Below, piece after piece: positions 13,113 through 25,875 of a stretch of DNA of 64,000 bases. The stretch is from positions 3,683,742 through 3,747,741 of the forward strand of contig LNAC01000065.1 in NCBI GenBank assembly GCA_002007465.1. Direction: 5' to 3'. Made by a program: the position numbers and the translations under genes. The notes under the pieces are model-generated. The model ran no database searches, was not told where the DNA came from, and worked only from the letters and a program-made list of their open reading frames with translations. Each line of letters starts with the position of its first letter. The first letter of the stretch is position 1. Source of the DNA: Ailurus styani (taxonomy: Eukaryota > Chordata > Mammalia > Carnivora > Ailuridae).

Positions 13113-14077
13113 TAAAAGAGGGGGAAAAAAGAACACAGTCTGATCTGGATTTCCTTGTACTATGTTCAATTTTATATATTTTAAAAAAAGTTTGTAAACC
13201 TTACATTTTTAATCTATTTTCTATCTATTCATGTTATTAATCAGTTTTGGTAATTTTTGGTGTGAAGTAGGTTTCCAAGAGTAAATCCCCCAACTCATAG
13301 CATTATATCTAGAGGAGATAAGAGATTAACTTAACTGTTTTGAACTATGGCTATTATTGCTCATGAAGGAATTACTCCTATATTTGTGATCAAAATAGAA
13401 AGATAATGGGACTAATAAGAAAGTGGAACTCATCATATCTAAAAGGGAGTGCAGGTCACCCATAATTCTAGAAAAGTTATAAATACAACAAGGGATGGTA
13501 GAGATGGTTGACATATATAGAGATCATCAATATAAATTAAGGATAAAGTTATGATGAATAACATGTTAGGTCCCATTAGAAAATGGTTCAGTAACAATTG
13601 CTTGGATCTGATCTCACTTTGGCTTCTCCTATTATTTTCTATTCAGCCAATTTCCTATAGTCAATGAGAAGGAACCCAAAAGAAGAAAATATTACTGTGT
13701 TATGGTTGGGAAAGTGTCCAGTAAATAATAAGAATTTTGGTACAGAAGCCCCAGATTTCTTGCAATATCTTGACTGAATAATATATTTTATTTCATTTAA
13801 CTGCAAAGATAGTCCTTGCCAAAGTTCAGGTGCTTCCTATAAATTACTAATGTGGCAAAGGAAGCAGCCTCCCTCCATTTTGTGCTTTGACCTATCTTCT
13901 AATCCCAAACTTCAAAAAATATTACAGTTAATAGAAATACACAATTCAAGGTCATATTTCTTGCCATGAAACTTCTCCACAGTTTTGAACTGCAAGATGC
14001 TGAGATATTATTTAGTATTTTCCATCCTTTTGTTTCCAAAGCTGTGTCTTAGTAATCCTAATATCTAAAAAATAAAT
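13113..14077. other. No recognised feature
   Basis: AT-rich sequence without recognised repeats or coding signal. Confidence 0.5.
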
Positions 14078-14258
14078 GGGTTAGCCTCTGCCTTCGGCTC
14101 AGGTCATGATCTCAGGGTCCTGGGATCGAGCCCCACATCGGGCTCTCTGCTCAGCAGAGGGCCTGCTTCCCCCTCTCCCTCGACCTGCCTCTCTGCCTAC
14201 TTGTGATTTCTCTCTCTCTCTTTGTGTCAAATAAATAAACAAAATCTTAAAAAAAAAC
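14078..14258 (+). mobile_element. Can-SINE, 5'-truncated
   Basis: Starts directly at 'gggttagcctctgccttcgg', lacking the first part of the tRNA head (the A-box region 'ggtggctcagtggg'). Linker, 'tgtcaaataaataaac' and A tail are present. Confidence 0.94.
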
Positions 14259-14414
14259 GTGTATATATGTTTTTTGACTCTACCTGATTGACATATGAAT
14301 TATATGTAACCAAGAGCTGTGTAAACGGAGTTAGACTTTCTCTGAGCGTACATTTCTGGGAGCTAGACATAGCTGATACTAGTAATGATTATTTCTTTGT
14401 CACTGCATGCTTTT

Positions 14415-14624
14415 TCTTTTATTTTTTTTAAGATTTTTTAAAATTTTATTGATTTATTTGACAGAGAGAGAGATCACAAGTAGGCAGAGAGGCAGGTAGG
14501 GAGAGAGGGGGAAGCAGGCTCCCCGATGAGCAGAGAGCCTGATGCAGGACTCCATCCCAAGACCCTGAGATCATGACCTGAGCCGAAGGCAGAGGCTTAA
14601 CCCACTGAGCCACTGAGGCACCCA
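14415..14624 (-). mobile_element. Can-SINE, full length
   Basis: Standard minus-strand layout ending 'gagccactgaggcaccca'. Target duplication tcactgcatgctttt (14400-14414) against tcactgcatgttttt (14625-14639), one mismatch. Confidence 0.96.
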
Positions 14625-14639
14625 TCACTGCATGTTTTT

Positions 14640-15151
14640 GGTAGAACTATTTCAGTGAACACTCTTAATAAGATAAACAACAGGTAGTATTTTTTTTTTT
14701 AATTCATCAGATTCCAAATTTTAGGGAGTTATGAGAAATAAATTTAGGTCCACTGTCTCATTTGATACTTGAATGGTAGGTCTCATAGTTTTGGGAGAAA
14801 AGTCTTTGTGTGTCTCTATCATATGCATCTCACAACTCCCTAAGTTAATTTGGAATTTGATGTATTAAGAAAATACTGTCTGTTGTTTTTCTTATTAAGA
14901 GTTTCCATAAAAATATTTCTACTAAGAAAAAAAAAAACAGTGAAAGGAAGGAAATAATCATTACTAGAATCAGCTATGTCTAGCTTGATCAGCTATGTTT
15001 AGCTCCCAAGAACGTAAGCTAAAATACACACATATCCACACACTGACATTTACACATGATATGCCTGCTGAAGACATTGTACAGAGTTCTAATATGTTAC
15101 GATTCTTGCTTTATTTGCATATTTCAAGTAAATTAATATAGAATTGCATCT
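14640..15151. other. No recognised feature
   Basis: AT-rich with two poly-A/T runs, nothing recognised. Confidence 0.5.
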
Positions 15152-15168
15152 AAATTATATTGTGTTTT

Positions 15169-15364
15169 GGGGCACCTGGGTGAGTCAGTGGGTTAAAGCC
15201 TCTGCCTTCGGCTCAGGTCATGATCTCAGGGTCCTGGGGTTGAGCCTTGCATCAGGCACTCTGCTCAGCAGGGAGCCTGCTACCTCCTCTCTCTCTGCCT
15301 GCCTCTCTACCTACTTGTAATCTCTCTCTCGCTCTCTGTCAAATAAATAAATAAAATCTTTAAA
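15169..15364 (+). mobile_element. Can-SINE, full length
   Basis: Starts 'ggggcacctgggtgagtcag' with A-box and B-box relics of the pol III promoter, then CT linker, 'ctgtcaaataaataaataaa' and A tail. Duplication aaattatattgtgtttt (15152-15168) against aaattatattgtatttt (15365-15381), one mismatch. Confidence 0.97.
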
Positions 15365-15381
15365 AAATTATATTGTATTTT

Positions 15382-18300
15382 ATTCCTAAACTGCTATGAA
15401 AGAGATGTTGGACAGAGTCTTAAAATGGGTTAATAAGCACTGAGATATTACAGAAACAAACAAGCCAAAACCAACTCTGGAGTTACTATGTAGTAACTGT
15501 TTAGGGCCAATATTGTTAAAATGTTTTAATATTTAAGGAAAAAGATTCAGAAGATTTAAAAATCTCACATGTATCTTACTATAGCTTATGTATGTGTTCT
15601 ATTGATAATTTCATAATTATTCTCAAATAATTTGTTCTAAGGTAACTTATAGCATTAAAAAAGCTCCAGAAAAAAAGTGTGTTTCATCTTCTACTTCCCT
15701 CAAAATAACTTTTTTTCCCCTCCTTTTTATTTAAATGCCCAGTTTTTCATTGTTGTAATGCTTGACTTCGTGTTACCTCTTAAAGTGCTTCATGATCCTA
15801 TAATTGGGACTAAGTAGGAACTAAATGTACCTAAGCTTAATGGTTGCTGCTCACCAACTACATAATTATTGTCAGGGAGGCTAAAAATGCAGAATGCCTG
15901 TCAGATATAAAAGAAGTACACAGGGGAGCAGTGGTGGGGAAGATGGACATCACAGCTGGAGGTAATGATTACTCTGAGTGTCTTGCTAAAGCAAACATAG
16001 CATTTGGAAATTCATGAACATTCCTTTTAAATGCTCAAAAGTCTTTGCAAAACAAACCATACATTAACTAAAACACTCTTGACTGCACTGCCTACACACT
16101 AAGCCACCAGTAATTTGGGGGAAGGTTCTTTCTATGCAAACATCAAAAGAAAGAACCCCAAATCTTTTATTTCAGAATCAGCTTTGGTGACAAATAAGTT
16201 TGACATAATTAATACAGATAGCTCCACTTCTCTGACACTTAGCATTCAGTGCTATACTACATAATTTTCCTAAGAAGTAGTTAATGCTTTCAGTGCGATA
16301 TACGTCCAGTAATAATAATAAACTGGCCATCTTTTGCTAAATAACGTGCAAGTATGTGAGCCTTAACTTTCTGGAATCTCTCCTGCAAATATATATAAAA
16401 AACTCATCACCCAGACTCAGTCTTTAAAAAATCTGTGTGAGTTAGGAAGCCCCTTTTTGAAGGAGAGTAATTAACCCCTGGCTTATTCAGTAAGAAGGGA
16501 GGTTATGTCACTCCGACGCCAGTCCACATGCTTCTCTTCTGTTCCAGTGCCGCCGTGACCCACCCCACTGCCCCCGGGAACAGAGGCAGACACCCCCCCA
16601 CCCCCACAAACTGGCAGCAATTAAGGGTATAGATGGACAAACCACAATTTCCTTTACTCCTCTGACTCCTGATCAGTGGCTAGTGTCTATTTAATGAATG
16701 AATGAAGGAATGGATATCCTTTGTTTTTCAAAATAGCCCCACACAGTGCTACTGAGTTTCACTGAAGATGTGTGAATTTTTGGCCTTTTTTGTTCACTTG
16801 GCAACTCTTTTCTAAGTACAGTCATAAGGCCTCTCTGTCTGAGAAACGGGAGTCTATTGCAAAGCTCTCTACCCCATTATTGTCCCAAATACCCTGCAGA
16901 GTCTTGGAAAATACTGTTTTTGTCCTGTAGTGAAGATTACATTCTGCAGAAAGGGCTGTGGGTCATGGTGGTGCAGAGATGATGGCTCTTCTTCTTAAAC
17001 TAGACACCATTATTTTCCAAGATAAAGGTTTATTACAATAAATATCAATGCAATCTTTATTTTCTGTTGTTGGCAGTTCTGCTAATGGTGTAAGAAAATG
17101 AGGGGGGTGGTGCTGAACAGAAAATCAGTCTATTGAATGTCTATTCTTCATCAAGATACTGCTGTCCCTGGGAGGCATAGATTTCCTATTCTCATTTCCA
17201 GAGGAGCACATGAAATTACAAAAAAGAAACTTGCAGGGTCCTCAGGTGAATGACTTACAGAGGGATTGGCTCGTGGGAGTGTCTAGTTTGAACCAGTGTT
17301 CTTCCCATAGTATATAGCACTTCTCCAAATCTTGAGGGAATGAGGGAAGCAGGAGTCATTTGGAGCATAACGGTAGTGACTGCACATGCCCCTGTGGGAA
17401 GCATGGAGGGCTTTGAGGTGGCAATTTTCAAAGAATTAACATGTTGGGGACATGTAGGGTGCCGTCTCTCTGGCCAGAGAAGGTCTTGCAAACTGAACCT
17501 TTGTACTATTGTTCTAATGTCAGATGATTTTCCACCAAAATCATTTGCAGAAGTCTTTGGAGTGTTGTGTTTTCCTGGTATCAGGTTAGAATGGTAAAAC
17601 TCAATTTTAAGATAAAACCCATTTTGTGGAGCTGTGAAGATCAATTAAAACATTTGAGAGAGGAAATGCAAAACCTATAAGGAGCCAGTGAAATACTGTT
17701 CTGTTAGTTTTGCACTAGTTTAGAAGGCTGTAGATCAAAGACTGCTCAGTTTGAGCTTCTTTTCAGAATATAGATCAGATCTTAGAAATCATTTGAGGTA
17801 AGTGTTTTTGGAAGATTGACCTAAGGAGGTGATTTCCATGTTAGGCAAGTACATGTTATGGGCTGCGTGGTTACACATGTTTGGGAAGCACAGGGTTAAA
17901 CACAGTTTACAGAGAGCCTTCAGTTTGCTAAAGTACACTCTCCAAGGGTAGAAAGCATTGTTTACCAGAATTCTTTGAACCTAAATCCTTTATTAAAGAA
18001 TCCTTTACTTAAAGAATCGCTAAAGAGGTAAGTGGCTTCCAAAAGCAGTAGAACTTCATGTCACATATTCAAAACATTAAAATCTCAGCTAATAGATTAT
18101 TATCTCCTGGAAACACACCATGAGCCCGTTACTAATAACAAAACCTAACTGATTAATATTTTACTATATAGATGATGTGGACTCTTTCATCTGTATCTTA
18201 GCAGAACTCTTTCTAAATAGCCTTTTGTAAGTTGCTGACTTAAGATTATAAAGTCAGCCTTCCCCTCTGCTGCTGAGATGAGTGTCCTCTTCACTGCTAG

Positions 18301-18417
18301 CCGTGGGCGGAGGTGTGAGGTTGGACTCATACACACAAGGAATCCTGGTTCTGGTGTGGTAAGGAACTGGAGTGTGGAGTCTCCTGCTTTTGGTTGAAAA
18401 AGGGTCCCCTTTCTCCT
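15382..18417. other. 3 kb without recognised genes or repeats
   Basis: Mostly AT-rich. A GC-rich spot at 16505-16610 has five CpG in about 75 bp and C-rich runs. A 129-codon frame at 17255-17644 (-) and an 85-codon frame at 17340-17597 (+) overlap each other and show no motif. Confidence 0.45.
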
Positions 18418-18435
18418 CTGTAATATAGTTCTTCT

Positions 18436-18635
18436 TTTTTTCCTAAAGATTTTATTTATTTGTCAGAGAGAGAGAGCGAGAGAGAGCACAAGCAGGCAGA
18501 GTGGCAGGCAGAGGCAGAGGGAGAAGCAGGCTCCCTGCTGAGCAAGGAGCCTGATGTGGGACTCAATCCCAGGACCCTGGGATCATGACCTGAGCCGAAG
18601 GCAGCTGCTTAACCAACTGAGCCACCCAGGCATCC
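18436..18635 (-). mobile_element. Can-SINE, full length, older
   Basis: Short T tail, GA linker, head ending 'gagccacccaggcatccc'. Duplication at 18418-18435 and 18636-18653 (ctgtaatatagttcttct and ctgtaatacaggtcttct), two mismatches in 18. Confidence 0.96.
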
Positions 18636-18653
18636 CTGTAATACAGGTCTTCT

Positions 18654-19150
18654 AAATAGCAACGTATCTTAAAAAAGTCTGACAATGCAGTTGGTTATTC
18701 AGTACCACACAGGATTAGCATCTATACCCCCACCTTGAAGAATGCCATTCGAGTCTATTGATACTGGTTTTCAAATGAAAAAAAATAAAACTCAGAATAT
18801 GTAAGTTATTTGCTCAAACAAGACAGAAGTCGGCATCTCTGCTGGGGAGTAAGTTATCACTTTTGAGGGACCGTAAGGACTCTCCTCAATTTCTTTGCTC
18901 TTTCCAAAAGAAAATTAATATCCCCATGACTTAAAGAAGAAAGTGAGTCTAGAGCTTAGAGGATGAAATCATTATCTTTGATAGGTTGCAAATATCCGAA
19001 CTGAAATTTGCCCAAATATGAATTTCTGAGCTGAGAAAGAAAAGCCTTATCTTTGGGGGATTATGGGAAGATCTTTTTATGTAGCTCCCACCAGAGTTCT
19101 ACCACCATAACACAATGCAATAAAAATGATATTGTATATTGGGCACACTT
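18654..19150. other. No recognised feature
   Basis: Nothing recognised; AT-rich. Confidence 0.5.
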
Positions 19151-19167
19151 CTAAAGGACATACCTTT

Positions 19168-19369
19168 ATTTTTTTAAAGGTTTTATTTGTTTGAGAGAGA
19201 GAGTGAGCGAGAGAGCTAGCACAAGCTGGAGGAGAGGCAGAGGGAGAGGAAGAAGCAGACTCCCCGCTGAGCAGAGAGCACAATGACATGGGACTCTATC
19301 CCAGGACCCCGGGGATCATGACCTGAGTCGGAAGGCAGACACTTAACCGACTTAGCTCCCCAGGCACCC
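19168..19369 (-). mobile_element. Can-SINE, full length
   Basis: Head reads 'cttaaccgacttagctccccaggcacccc', diverged. Duplication ctaaaggacataccttt (19151-19167) against ctgaaggacataccttt (19370-19386), one mismatch. Confidence 0.95.
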
Positions 19370-19386
19370 CTGAAGGACATACCTTT

Positions 19387-20876
19387 GAATTAGATCTGAA
19401 GCTTGCCCACCTCTTCCCTCTTTTTATCAGTTGATTCATGTCCATTTCATTATCCCAGCATCAATGTCCTTTACGTCAGGAGCATTGTTGAGATTGAGCT
19501 CTGAGGGACGTCGGCCAGCTAAGTGGATTTTCTGATTCTGATGCTCGAACATCTGATGATCCAGATGAAAAATTTCCCAAATATTCTCAGCTAAGTAGTA
19601 CTAGGAAAGGATATTCCATTGAAGTATTCTCTGAGGGCAGGGATTAGGGCACCTAACTTTAGGACTTACTGTTTGATGCTGTGAGAAGACATTCTTCCAG
19701 AATTTGTTGACCTTCGCTAGTGTCCACCCCTCTCAAGTCAGAGGTTTCCTCTGTGACCACGGTACTGCCGTTATTCCAGGGGCACACCATGGTAGCCCTC
19801 TTTCTCTCTTCCCTGTCCACTCATTTGTTTCGTGAATTCACTCAACATACATGTGTTGAGAAGTTGTTTGTTTTTCTAGCGCTGTTTCAGGCTAAGAGGA
19901 GAAGTTAGAAATTAGAGGAAAAACAATTTCCATCACAACAAATCATGAAACCTCAGACACTTTAAGCTCGTCCCCATCCATAGTGAAAGTTCATTCAGTT
20001 TTAGCTCTGATCATTAGTACTTGACTTTTGGCTTCCTAGTGCAGGATGTTAACCCTTTATCTATTGAAATAGTATATATATTGAATAACCCTTTATAAAT
20101 TGAAATTAACTATTTTAGGATAGCTATTTTTCACTCTTTTATGTGTGTCAAAGATATCCACACCTGGAAGGTTTCTCTTACAGAACAAGTGGCAGATCTT
20201 AATTCATACATCCCTTAAGTTTTTCTAACCTGCCATATTAAGAAATAGAAAATCTAGAGTTCTTCCACAGTGAGATAAATAGCTCTATTTAGCTCATTCT
20301 TCACAACCCATGCTTCATTCAGAGTGTCATCTCCTTTGTAAGCTGCGCTGCATGATATCATCCTAAAACATAAATTATATTTTATGGATTTATACATGGG
20401 GCTCTCATTTGCCCAGATATCTACAGATGCACACACTAATATCAACAGTAGATTTAAACCTTAAAAATGTATTTATTAGAGGAGAAACATGCCTAAAACA
20501 CTGATAGACTTTCACATTCCAGTTTTGTGGGTTAAATTAATCCCTTATCCCAAACTCTTATAGACTAGTAAGTTAATTCAAGGAAATACTCTATATTATT
20601 TATTGGTTATGAATATATAAATCATGGGATGGATGTCAGTCACAAGAATATAAACATTTTAATGGGCTACTATATTTTATTTGAAGAATTAGCTGAAATG
20701 TTAATGTTCTAAGTAAGCACAGTAAAATTTACACCCTTATTCCTTGATTCATTGTTCCTTTGGGTTATAGCTAAAAGTGTATGATCTTTATGTCCAAATA
20801 GACTTTAAACATTGTCTCTCAATTCTACTACATTTCACTGGATAACTCCTCCTTCCCCCTTTTTGGATTTTCAAAA
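19387..20876. other. No recognised feature (faint L2-like text near 19.83-19.90 kb)
   Basis: A short stretch at 19831-19900 resembles the antisense L2 phrase around 'attcactcaacatacatgtgttgag', too short to call firmly. The rest is unrecognised. Confidence 0.4.
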
Positions 20877-20991
20877 GGAATATATTTTTACTGAGGTAAA
20901 TTTTTTATAATATACAGATCTTACGTATATAATTCAGTGAGTTTTGACAAATGTCTTCATCCATGTAACCACCATCTCAAACAGAAAATTC

Positions 20992-21198
20992 TAATTTATT
21001 GTTCTTTTTTAAAGATTCTTATTTACTTGTCAGAGAGAGAGATTGAGAGAGTGAGCCCATGCAGGGGGAGATATAGGCAGAGGGAGAAGCAGGCTCCCCA
21101 CTGATCAGGGAGCTGGATGAGGGACTCAATCCCAGGACCCTGGGATCATGACCTGAGCTGAAGGCAGACGCTTAACTGACTGAACCACCCAGGCGTCC
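20992..21198 (-). mobile_element. Can-SINE nested in old L1
   Basis: Standard layout ending 'gaaccacccaggcgtccc'. Duplication ctcaaacagaaaattc (20976-20991) against ctcaaccagaaaatcc (21199-21214), two mismatches; the duplicated bases are L1 3' UTR sequence, proving insertion after the L1. Confidence 0.95.
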
Positions 21199-22515
21199 CT
21201 CAACCAGAAAATCCTTCCCCCAACTTCCCTTTCTTAGGCATTCACAGTTATGATTTCTATAGAAATCATAGAATTATAAATAATAGAAATAATTTTATAA
21301 ATTATCTTTGCCTACTCTTGAATGTTGTATAAATGGAATCATAAAATCATTCTTCCATCTGACTTCTTTTGTTATACTACCTGTGAGATTCAAGTAGGTT
21401 ATTGCGTATATTGTTAGTTAATTCTTATTACTAACGTTTCTATTAAATGAATATGCCATAATTTGTTTCTTCTGCTCCTGTTGATGGATTTTTGGATTGT
21501 CCCCAGTTTTTTAGTGTTATGAATAAATCTACTATGAACATTCTTCTGTAAGTCCTTTGGTTTAAGTATTTGGAATTGTTGGGTTCTATGTTAGGTATAA
21601 TTGTAACATGATAAGACATTGACGATTTTCCAAGTTGGTTGACTCATATTACACTCCCACCTGAATGTAGTAGAGTTCCACTTGCTTCGTGTCTTTGCCA
21701 ATATTTGGTGTTGATGATGTGCCAAGTGCTTTATCATTGTGAATTTAATTTCCGTTTTCCTAATGATTTAAGATGTTTAACATCTTTTCATGTGCTTATT
21801 GAACACTCTATACCTTATTTTTGTGAAGTATCTGTTCAAGTCTTTTACTTATGTTTAAATTGTGTTTTATTATTAAGTTGTAAGTATTCTGTATTGCACT
21901 GTGGATGCAGATATCGGGACACTGTCTTGAGAATATATTCTCCAGTCCATGCTTTTTTATCTTTGTTAAGAGTATCATTTGATAAGCAGTTTTTAAGTTG
22001 ATAAAATTCAGATTATATATTTTTTGTTTATCTTTAGTGTTTTTGATCCTCACTGAGAAATCATTGCCTACTTCAGGATTATTAAAATATTCTGTTTCCA
22101 CTTGAAGCTTTATAATTTTAACATTTTGAAAATTAAAGTATAGTTGACACCCATTACCTTACTATCAGGTATGCAGCATAGGTCTTCAGCAAGTTTATAC
22201 ATTATGGATTTTAGGTTTTAAACTGCTCATTTGTTAGTGATCATCTGGACATCATTTTGGGGTATGGTATGAGATTGGGGGGAAATTTTTTTCCCCTATA
22301 CAGATATCTACTACCACCACCATTTGTTAAAAAAAAGATCTTCCTTTACTTCTTTGAATTACCTTGGTGTCCTTGTTAAATATCAGTTGGCCCTGAATAT
22401 ATGAGTTGATCTCTGCTCCTTTTCTGTTCCATTGACCTATTTGTTTGTTCCTGTGCCCGTATTGCACTATCTTTTTCACTGTAGTTTTATAGCAAGTATT
22501 GAAACCTGATAAGAA

Positions 22516-22551
22516 AAATGAAACAAAACAAAAAACAAAAACAAAAACAAA
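22516..22551. repeat. (AAAAC)n-like simple repeat
   Basis: Alternating A runs and single C in the body of the antisense L1. Confidence 0.8.
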
Positions 22552-24080
22552 CGTAACTTCATTATTATTTTTCAGGGTTCCTTTTTTTGTTTTGATTTTG
22601 CTGTTCTAAATCCTTTGACTTCTATAGTCAGCTACAGATTTCAGCTAAAAATTCACTGGAATTTTGTTTGATTGCATTACATCTTCAGGTTAATTTGAAA
22701 AGAAATGCCCTCTTAATAATGTTGATTCCTCTGAGCTATGAACATGGTAGAACTCTATTCATTTAAGTATTTTTAAATTTGTCACAGCAGTCTTTTGTAG
22801 TTCTTGGTGTGAAGCACTTACCTGTTTCTCCTGTTCTTGTTAAATTCATTTTTAGCATTTTGCTTTTTAATGCTATTGTAAATGGTATTGTTTGCTTAAT
22901 TTCATTTCTATTTGAAGTCAGTGTATGGAAATATAATTGGTTTTTGTAAATTGACCTATAAAAAGGTCACCTTATTAAATTCCCTTACTAGTGCCGATAT
23001 CTTTTTCTTTGGTTATTTGGGATTTTAAAAAATATAATCATGTCATTTCTGAATAAAACCAAGCTGGAGCTTCAGTACAATGTCGAATAGAAGTGGTGAC
23101 AGTAGATACCTTGCCTTGTTCCCAATCTTACAGGGAAAGAGTGTCAGTTATTAACCAAGTAAGTAAATATAAGTAAGTGTAGGTTAAGGATGCTTTTTAT
23201 CAGTTTGAGGAAGTTCTCTTCTATTCCTAATTGTGTATGATTTTTATTATGAATGGTTGTTGTCTTTTCCTAAACGCTTTTCCTGTATCTATGAAGATAA
23301 CATGGCTTTTCTTTTCTTAAAACTCTTAATATGGTGAATTACTTAATGATTCTTGTCTTCCAGGGAGAAGTCCTACCTGGTCATTGTGTACATTATTTAT
23401 TTGTATTTCTGGACTTCTTTTGCTAACATTTTATTAAGACTTTTTTTTCTACCCATCTGCAAAATTATAGGTAAATAATTTTTCTTGTATTTACTTTTAT
23501 CACCCTTTGGTTTTAGGTGGGACGCTTGTCTTATAAAATAAGTCAGGGAAAGTTACTTTCTTCTTTGTTTTCTGAAACAGTTAAAGTAAGATTGTTACTA
23601 TTTCTTTCTCAACAATTCACCAGGGAAATTATTAGGAGTTAGAGTTTGTTTATTAGAAGAATTTTGACTACAAATTCAATTTTTTGGTGAATGTAAGGAT
23701 ATGTATATATACATATTACATATTATCTTATATATGATATATAAAAGCCCCACACATATATATTTCATATCAGCTTTGTCAAGTTGTGCTTTTCAAGAAG
23801 TTCTTTTAATCTAACCTTTTAAATTTGTTGGTATAATGTTTTATATGAAATGACCTTATTGACCCTTTAATGTTTATGATTTATAGTAATGCCCCTTCTT
23901 TTATTTTTCCTATCCACAATTTGTGTTTACCTTTTTTTTTCTCTTGATTGGTCTTCCTAGGTAATTGTCAGTTGTGTATTAATCATTCAGAAAACCTGCT
24001 TTTGTATTTGTTAACTGAATGAATTTTCTACTGCTGTCATAACAAATTATCACAGAGTAGCTTAAACTATTTTCTTCTTC

Positions 24081-24284
24081 CTTTTTTTTTTTAAGATTTT
24101 ATTTATTTATTTGACACAGAGAGAGATCACAAGTGGCAGAAAGGCAGGCAGAGAGAGAGAGAGGGAAGCAGGAAGCAGGCTCTCTGCCGAGCAGAGAGCT
24201 AGATGCGGGGCTGGATCCCAGAACCCTGGGATCATGACCCCAGCCAAAGGCAGAGGCTTAACCCACTGAGCCACCCAGTCGCCC
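24081..24284 (-). mobile_element. Can-SINE nested in MLT1 LTR
   Basis: Poly-T, ATTT run, linker and head ending 'gagccacccagtcgccc'. Pyrimidine-rich flanks make the target duplication unclear. Confidence 0.94.
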
Positions 24285-24352
24285 TTCTTTCTTTTCCTTC
24301 CTTCCTCCCTCCCTTTCTCCTCCTCCAATCTCTCTGTCTCTCTCTGTCTCTC
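24285..24352. repeat. Pyrimidine (CT)-rich low-complexity tract
   Basis: About 65 bp of C and T runs directly after the SINE, grading into TCTCTGTC repeats. Confidence 0.85.
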
Positions 24353-24900
24353 ACAGTATTCATGTGTCAGAATTCTGGGTCCAGCACAGTTCAGCTTGTT
24401 CTCACCTTCATCTCACAAGGACAAAATTGAGGTGTTGGCTGGACGGTGATCCTTTTTGGAGGCCCTGGAAAAGAATCCAGTCCTAAGGTCGTTCAGGTTG
24501 TTGGCTGAATTAGGTGCTTGGTACAGCTGAGGTCCTTTTGTTTCTTTGCTGGCTGTTATTGGGAGCCTCCCTCAGCTCCTGAGGGTGTCGGAATTTCTTG
24601 CATATAGCCTCCTTTTTTCAGATCAGGAATGACTTGTCCAGTTAGGCTTTATCTCAGGCTTCCAGCCTCTCTGACTTCCCCACTGCCACATCTCTCTGAC
24701 TCTAGTTGGAGAAAGTGCTTTTAAGGGCCCATGTAATATGGTTGGGGCCATCTGGATAACCCAGGATTAGCTCCCTGTTTTAAGCTCCACAATCTTAATC
24801 TCACTTGCAAAATTCCTTTTGCTACATAAACTAACACATTTATAGGTTTCAGGGATTAGAGCATAGACGTCCTTGTAGGGGGTATTCTTTTTACCACAGT

Positions 24901-25590
24901 TTTCTCTGTTTTATATTTAATTGGTTTCTGCTCTTATTTGTATGTTTTTTTCTTCATAATTTGCTCCATTTTTAATTAGCTTCTTTAGAAACTTAGATCA
25001 TTGATTTTTAAATCTGTCTTCTTTTTCAATATAGACATTTACACTTTTTTGAAAAAAGATTTATTTATGTATTTATTTGACAGAGAGAGAGAGAGAGAGA
25101 TCACAAGTAGGCCCAGAGGCAGGCAGAGAGAGAGGAGGAAGCAGGCTCCCTGCTGAGCAGGAAGCCCAATGTGGGCCTCGATCCCAGGACCCTGAGATTA
25201 TGACCCAAGCCGAAGGCAGAGGCTTTAACCCCACTGAGCCACCCAGGCTCCCTCAATATAGACATTTAAAGCTATACATTTTCCTCTGTTTTAGCTTCAT
25301 CCCACAAATTTTGATCTTTATTTCATTATTCAGTTCAAAATATTTTCTAATTTTTCTTTTGATTTCTTCTTTGATCTGTAATTTTTTATAAGTGATAAGT
25401 GTATTATCTAATTTTTTGGTATTTGATTTGTCAGCTCTTTATTATTGCTTGGTTATTTAATTTAGTCAGAGCACATTCTATCCAGTATTTCCACCTTTTG
25501 AAATTTATTGTGGCATTTTATTGCAAAACATATGATTTATCAGATGTGTGCTGGTTCCTCAACAATAGAGTCCAGACAACATGGTAATTA
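24901..25590 (-). mobile_element. Old L1, antisense, continuation
   Basis: Resumes the L1 interrupted by the LTR: 'gttttagcttcatcccacaaattttgat' and 'gatttcttctttgatctgtaa' are antisense ORF2 phrases. A SINE interrupts it at 25.04-25.25 kb. No intact frame. Confidence 0.82.
25042..25252 (-). mobile_element. Can-SINE nested in old L1
   Basis: (GA)n and linker, head ending 'gagccacccaggctccc'. Perfect 16-bp duplication tcaatatagacattta at 25026-25041 and 25253-25268. Confidence 0.97.
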
Positions 25591-25875
25591 TTGTCTAATT
25601 TGTAATAGTTGACGTCAGTGCAAAAAATATTTACTCCTTTCATAACTATTTATTAGATAGTGCCATTACCATTCACATTTAAGCTTGTTAATTAGTGAGT
25701 TACATGAGTAAAATGAGGGTTAATCCTAACAAAAAAATTAGAAAATTTAAGGTATTCTTCATTTCTTTCTTGTGCCCTTCAAAACGGGGTGGTGAGTGAG
25801 AGTGTCACAATTTTTCACAAAGGGCCTCCTTGTTAGGGTACCTCTAGTTTAGTAAAGCTCAGCTCTAGCTGATAT

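Larger units (their letters stand above)
20877..24010 (-). mobile_element. Old L1 (L1M-type), antisense, 3' part
   Basis: The + strand reads as the reverse complement of an L1: 3' UTR phrases such as 'attcagtgagttttgacaaatg' and 'catccatgtaaccaccatc', then ORF2 phrases such as 'ctgttccattgacctattt' and 'agaagtggtgacagtagatacc'. Divergence is high and no long ORF2 frame survives; chance + frames such as 21639-22001 (120 codons) are antisense. A SINE sits in it at 21.0-21.2 kb and it continues after an LTR insertion at 24.9 kb. Confidence 0.88.
24011..24900 (-). mobile_element. MLT1-type LTR (ERVL-MaLR), antisense, split by SINE
   Basis: Starts with text like 'tactgctgtcataacaaattatcacag' and ends '...ttaccacagt'. 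Internal landmarks 'ggataacccaggattagctccct' and 'acaatcttaatctcacttgc' match the antisense MLT1 LTR. This is a solo LTR of an extinct retroelement family with no internal genes. It interrupts the old L1, which resumes at 24.9 kb, and is itself split at 24.08-24.28 kb. Confidence 0.8.

Noticed and set aside
15169..15200. tRNA-like head with A and B boxes, as in other SINEs
   Set aside because: The head belongs to a Can-SINE with linker, A tail and target duplication, not a tRNA gene.
17255..17644. 129-codon frame on the - strand
   Set aside because: An overlapping frame on the other strand and no motif; probable chance.
21639..22001. 120-codon + frame
   Set aside because: Antisense to the old L1.
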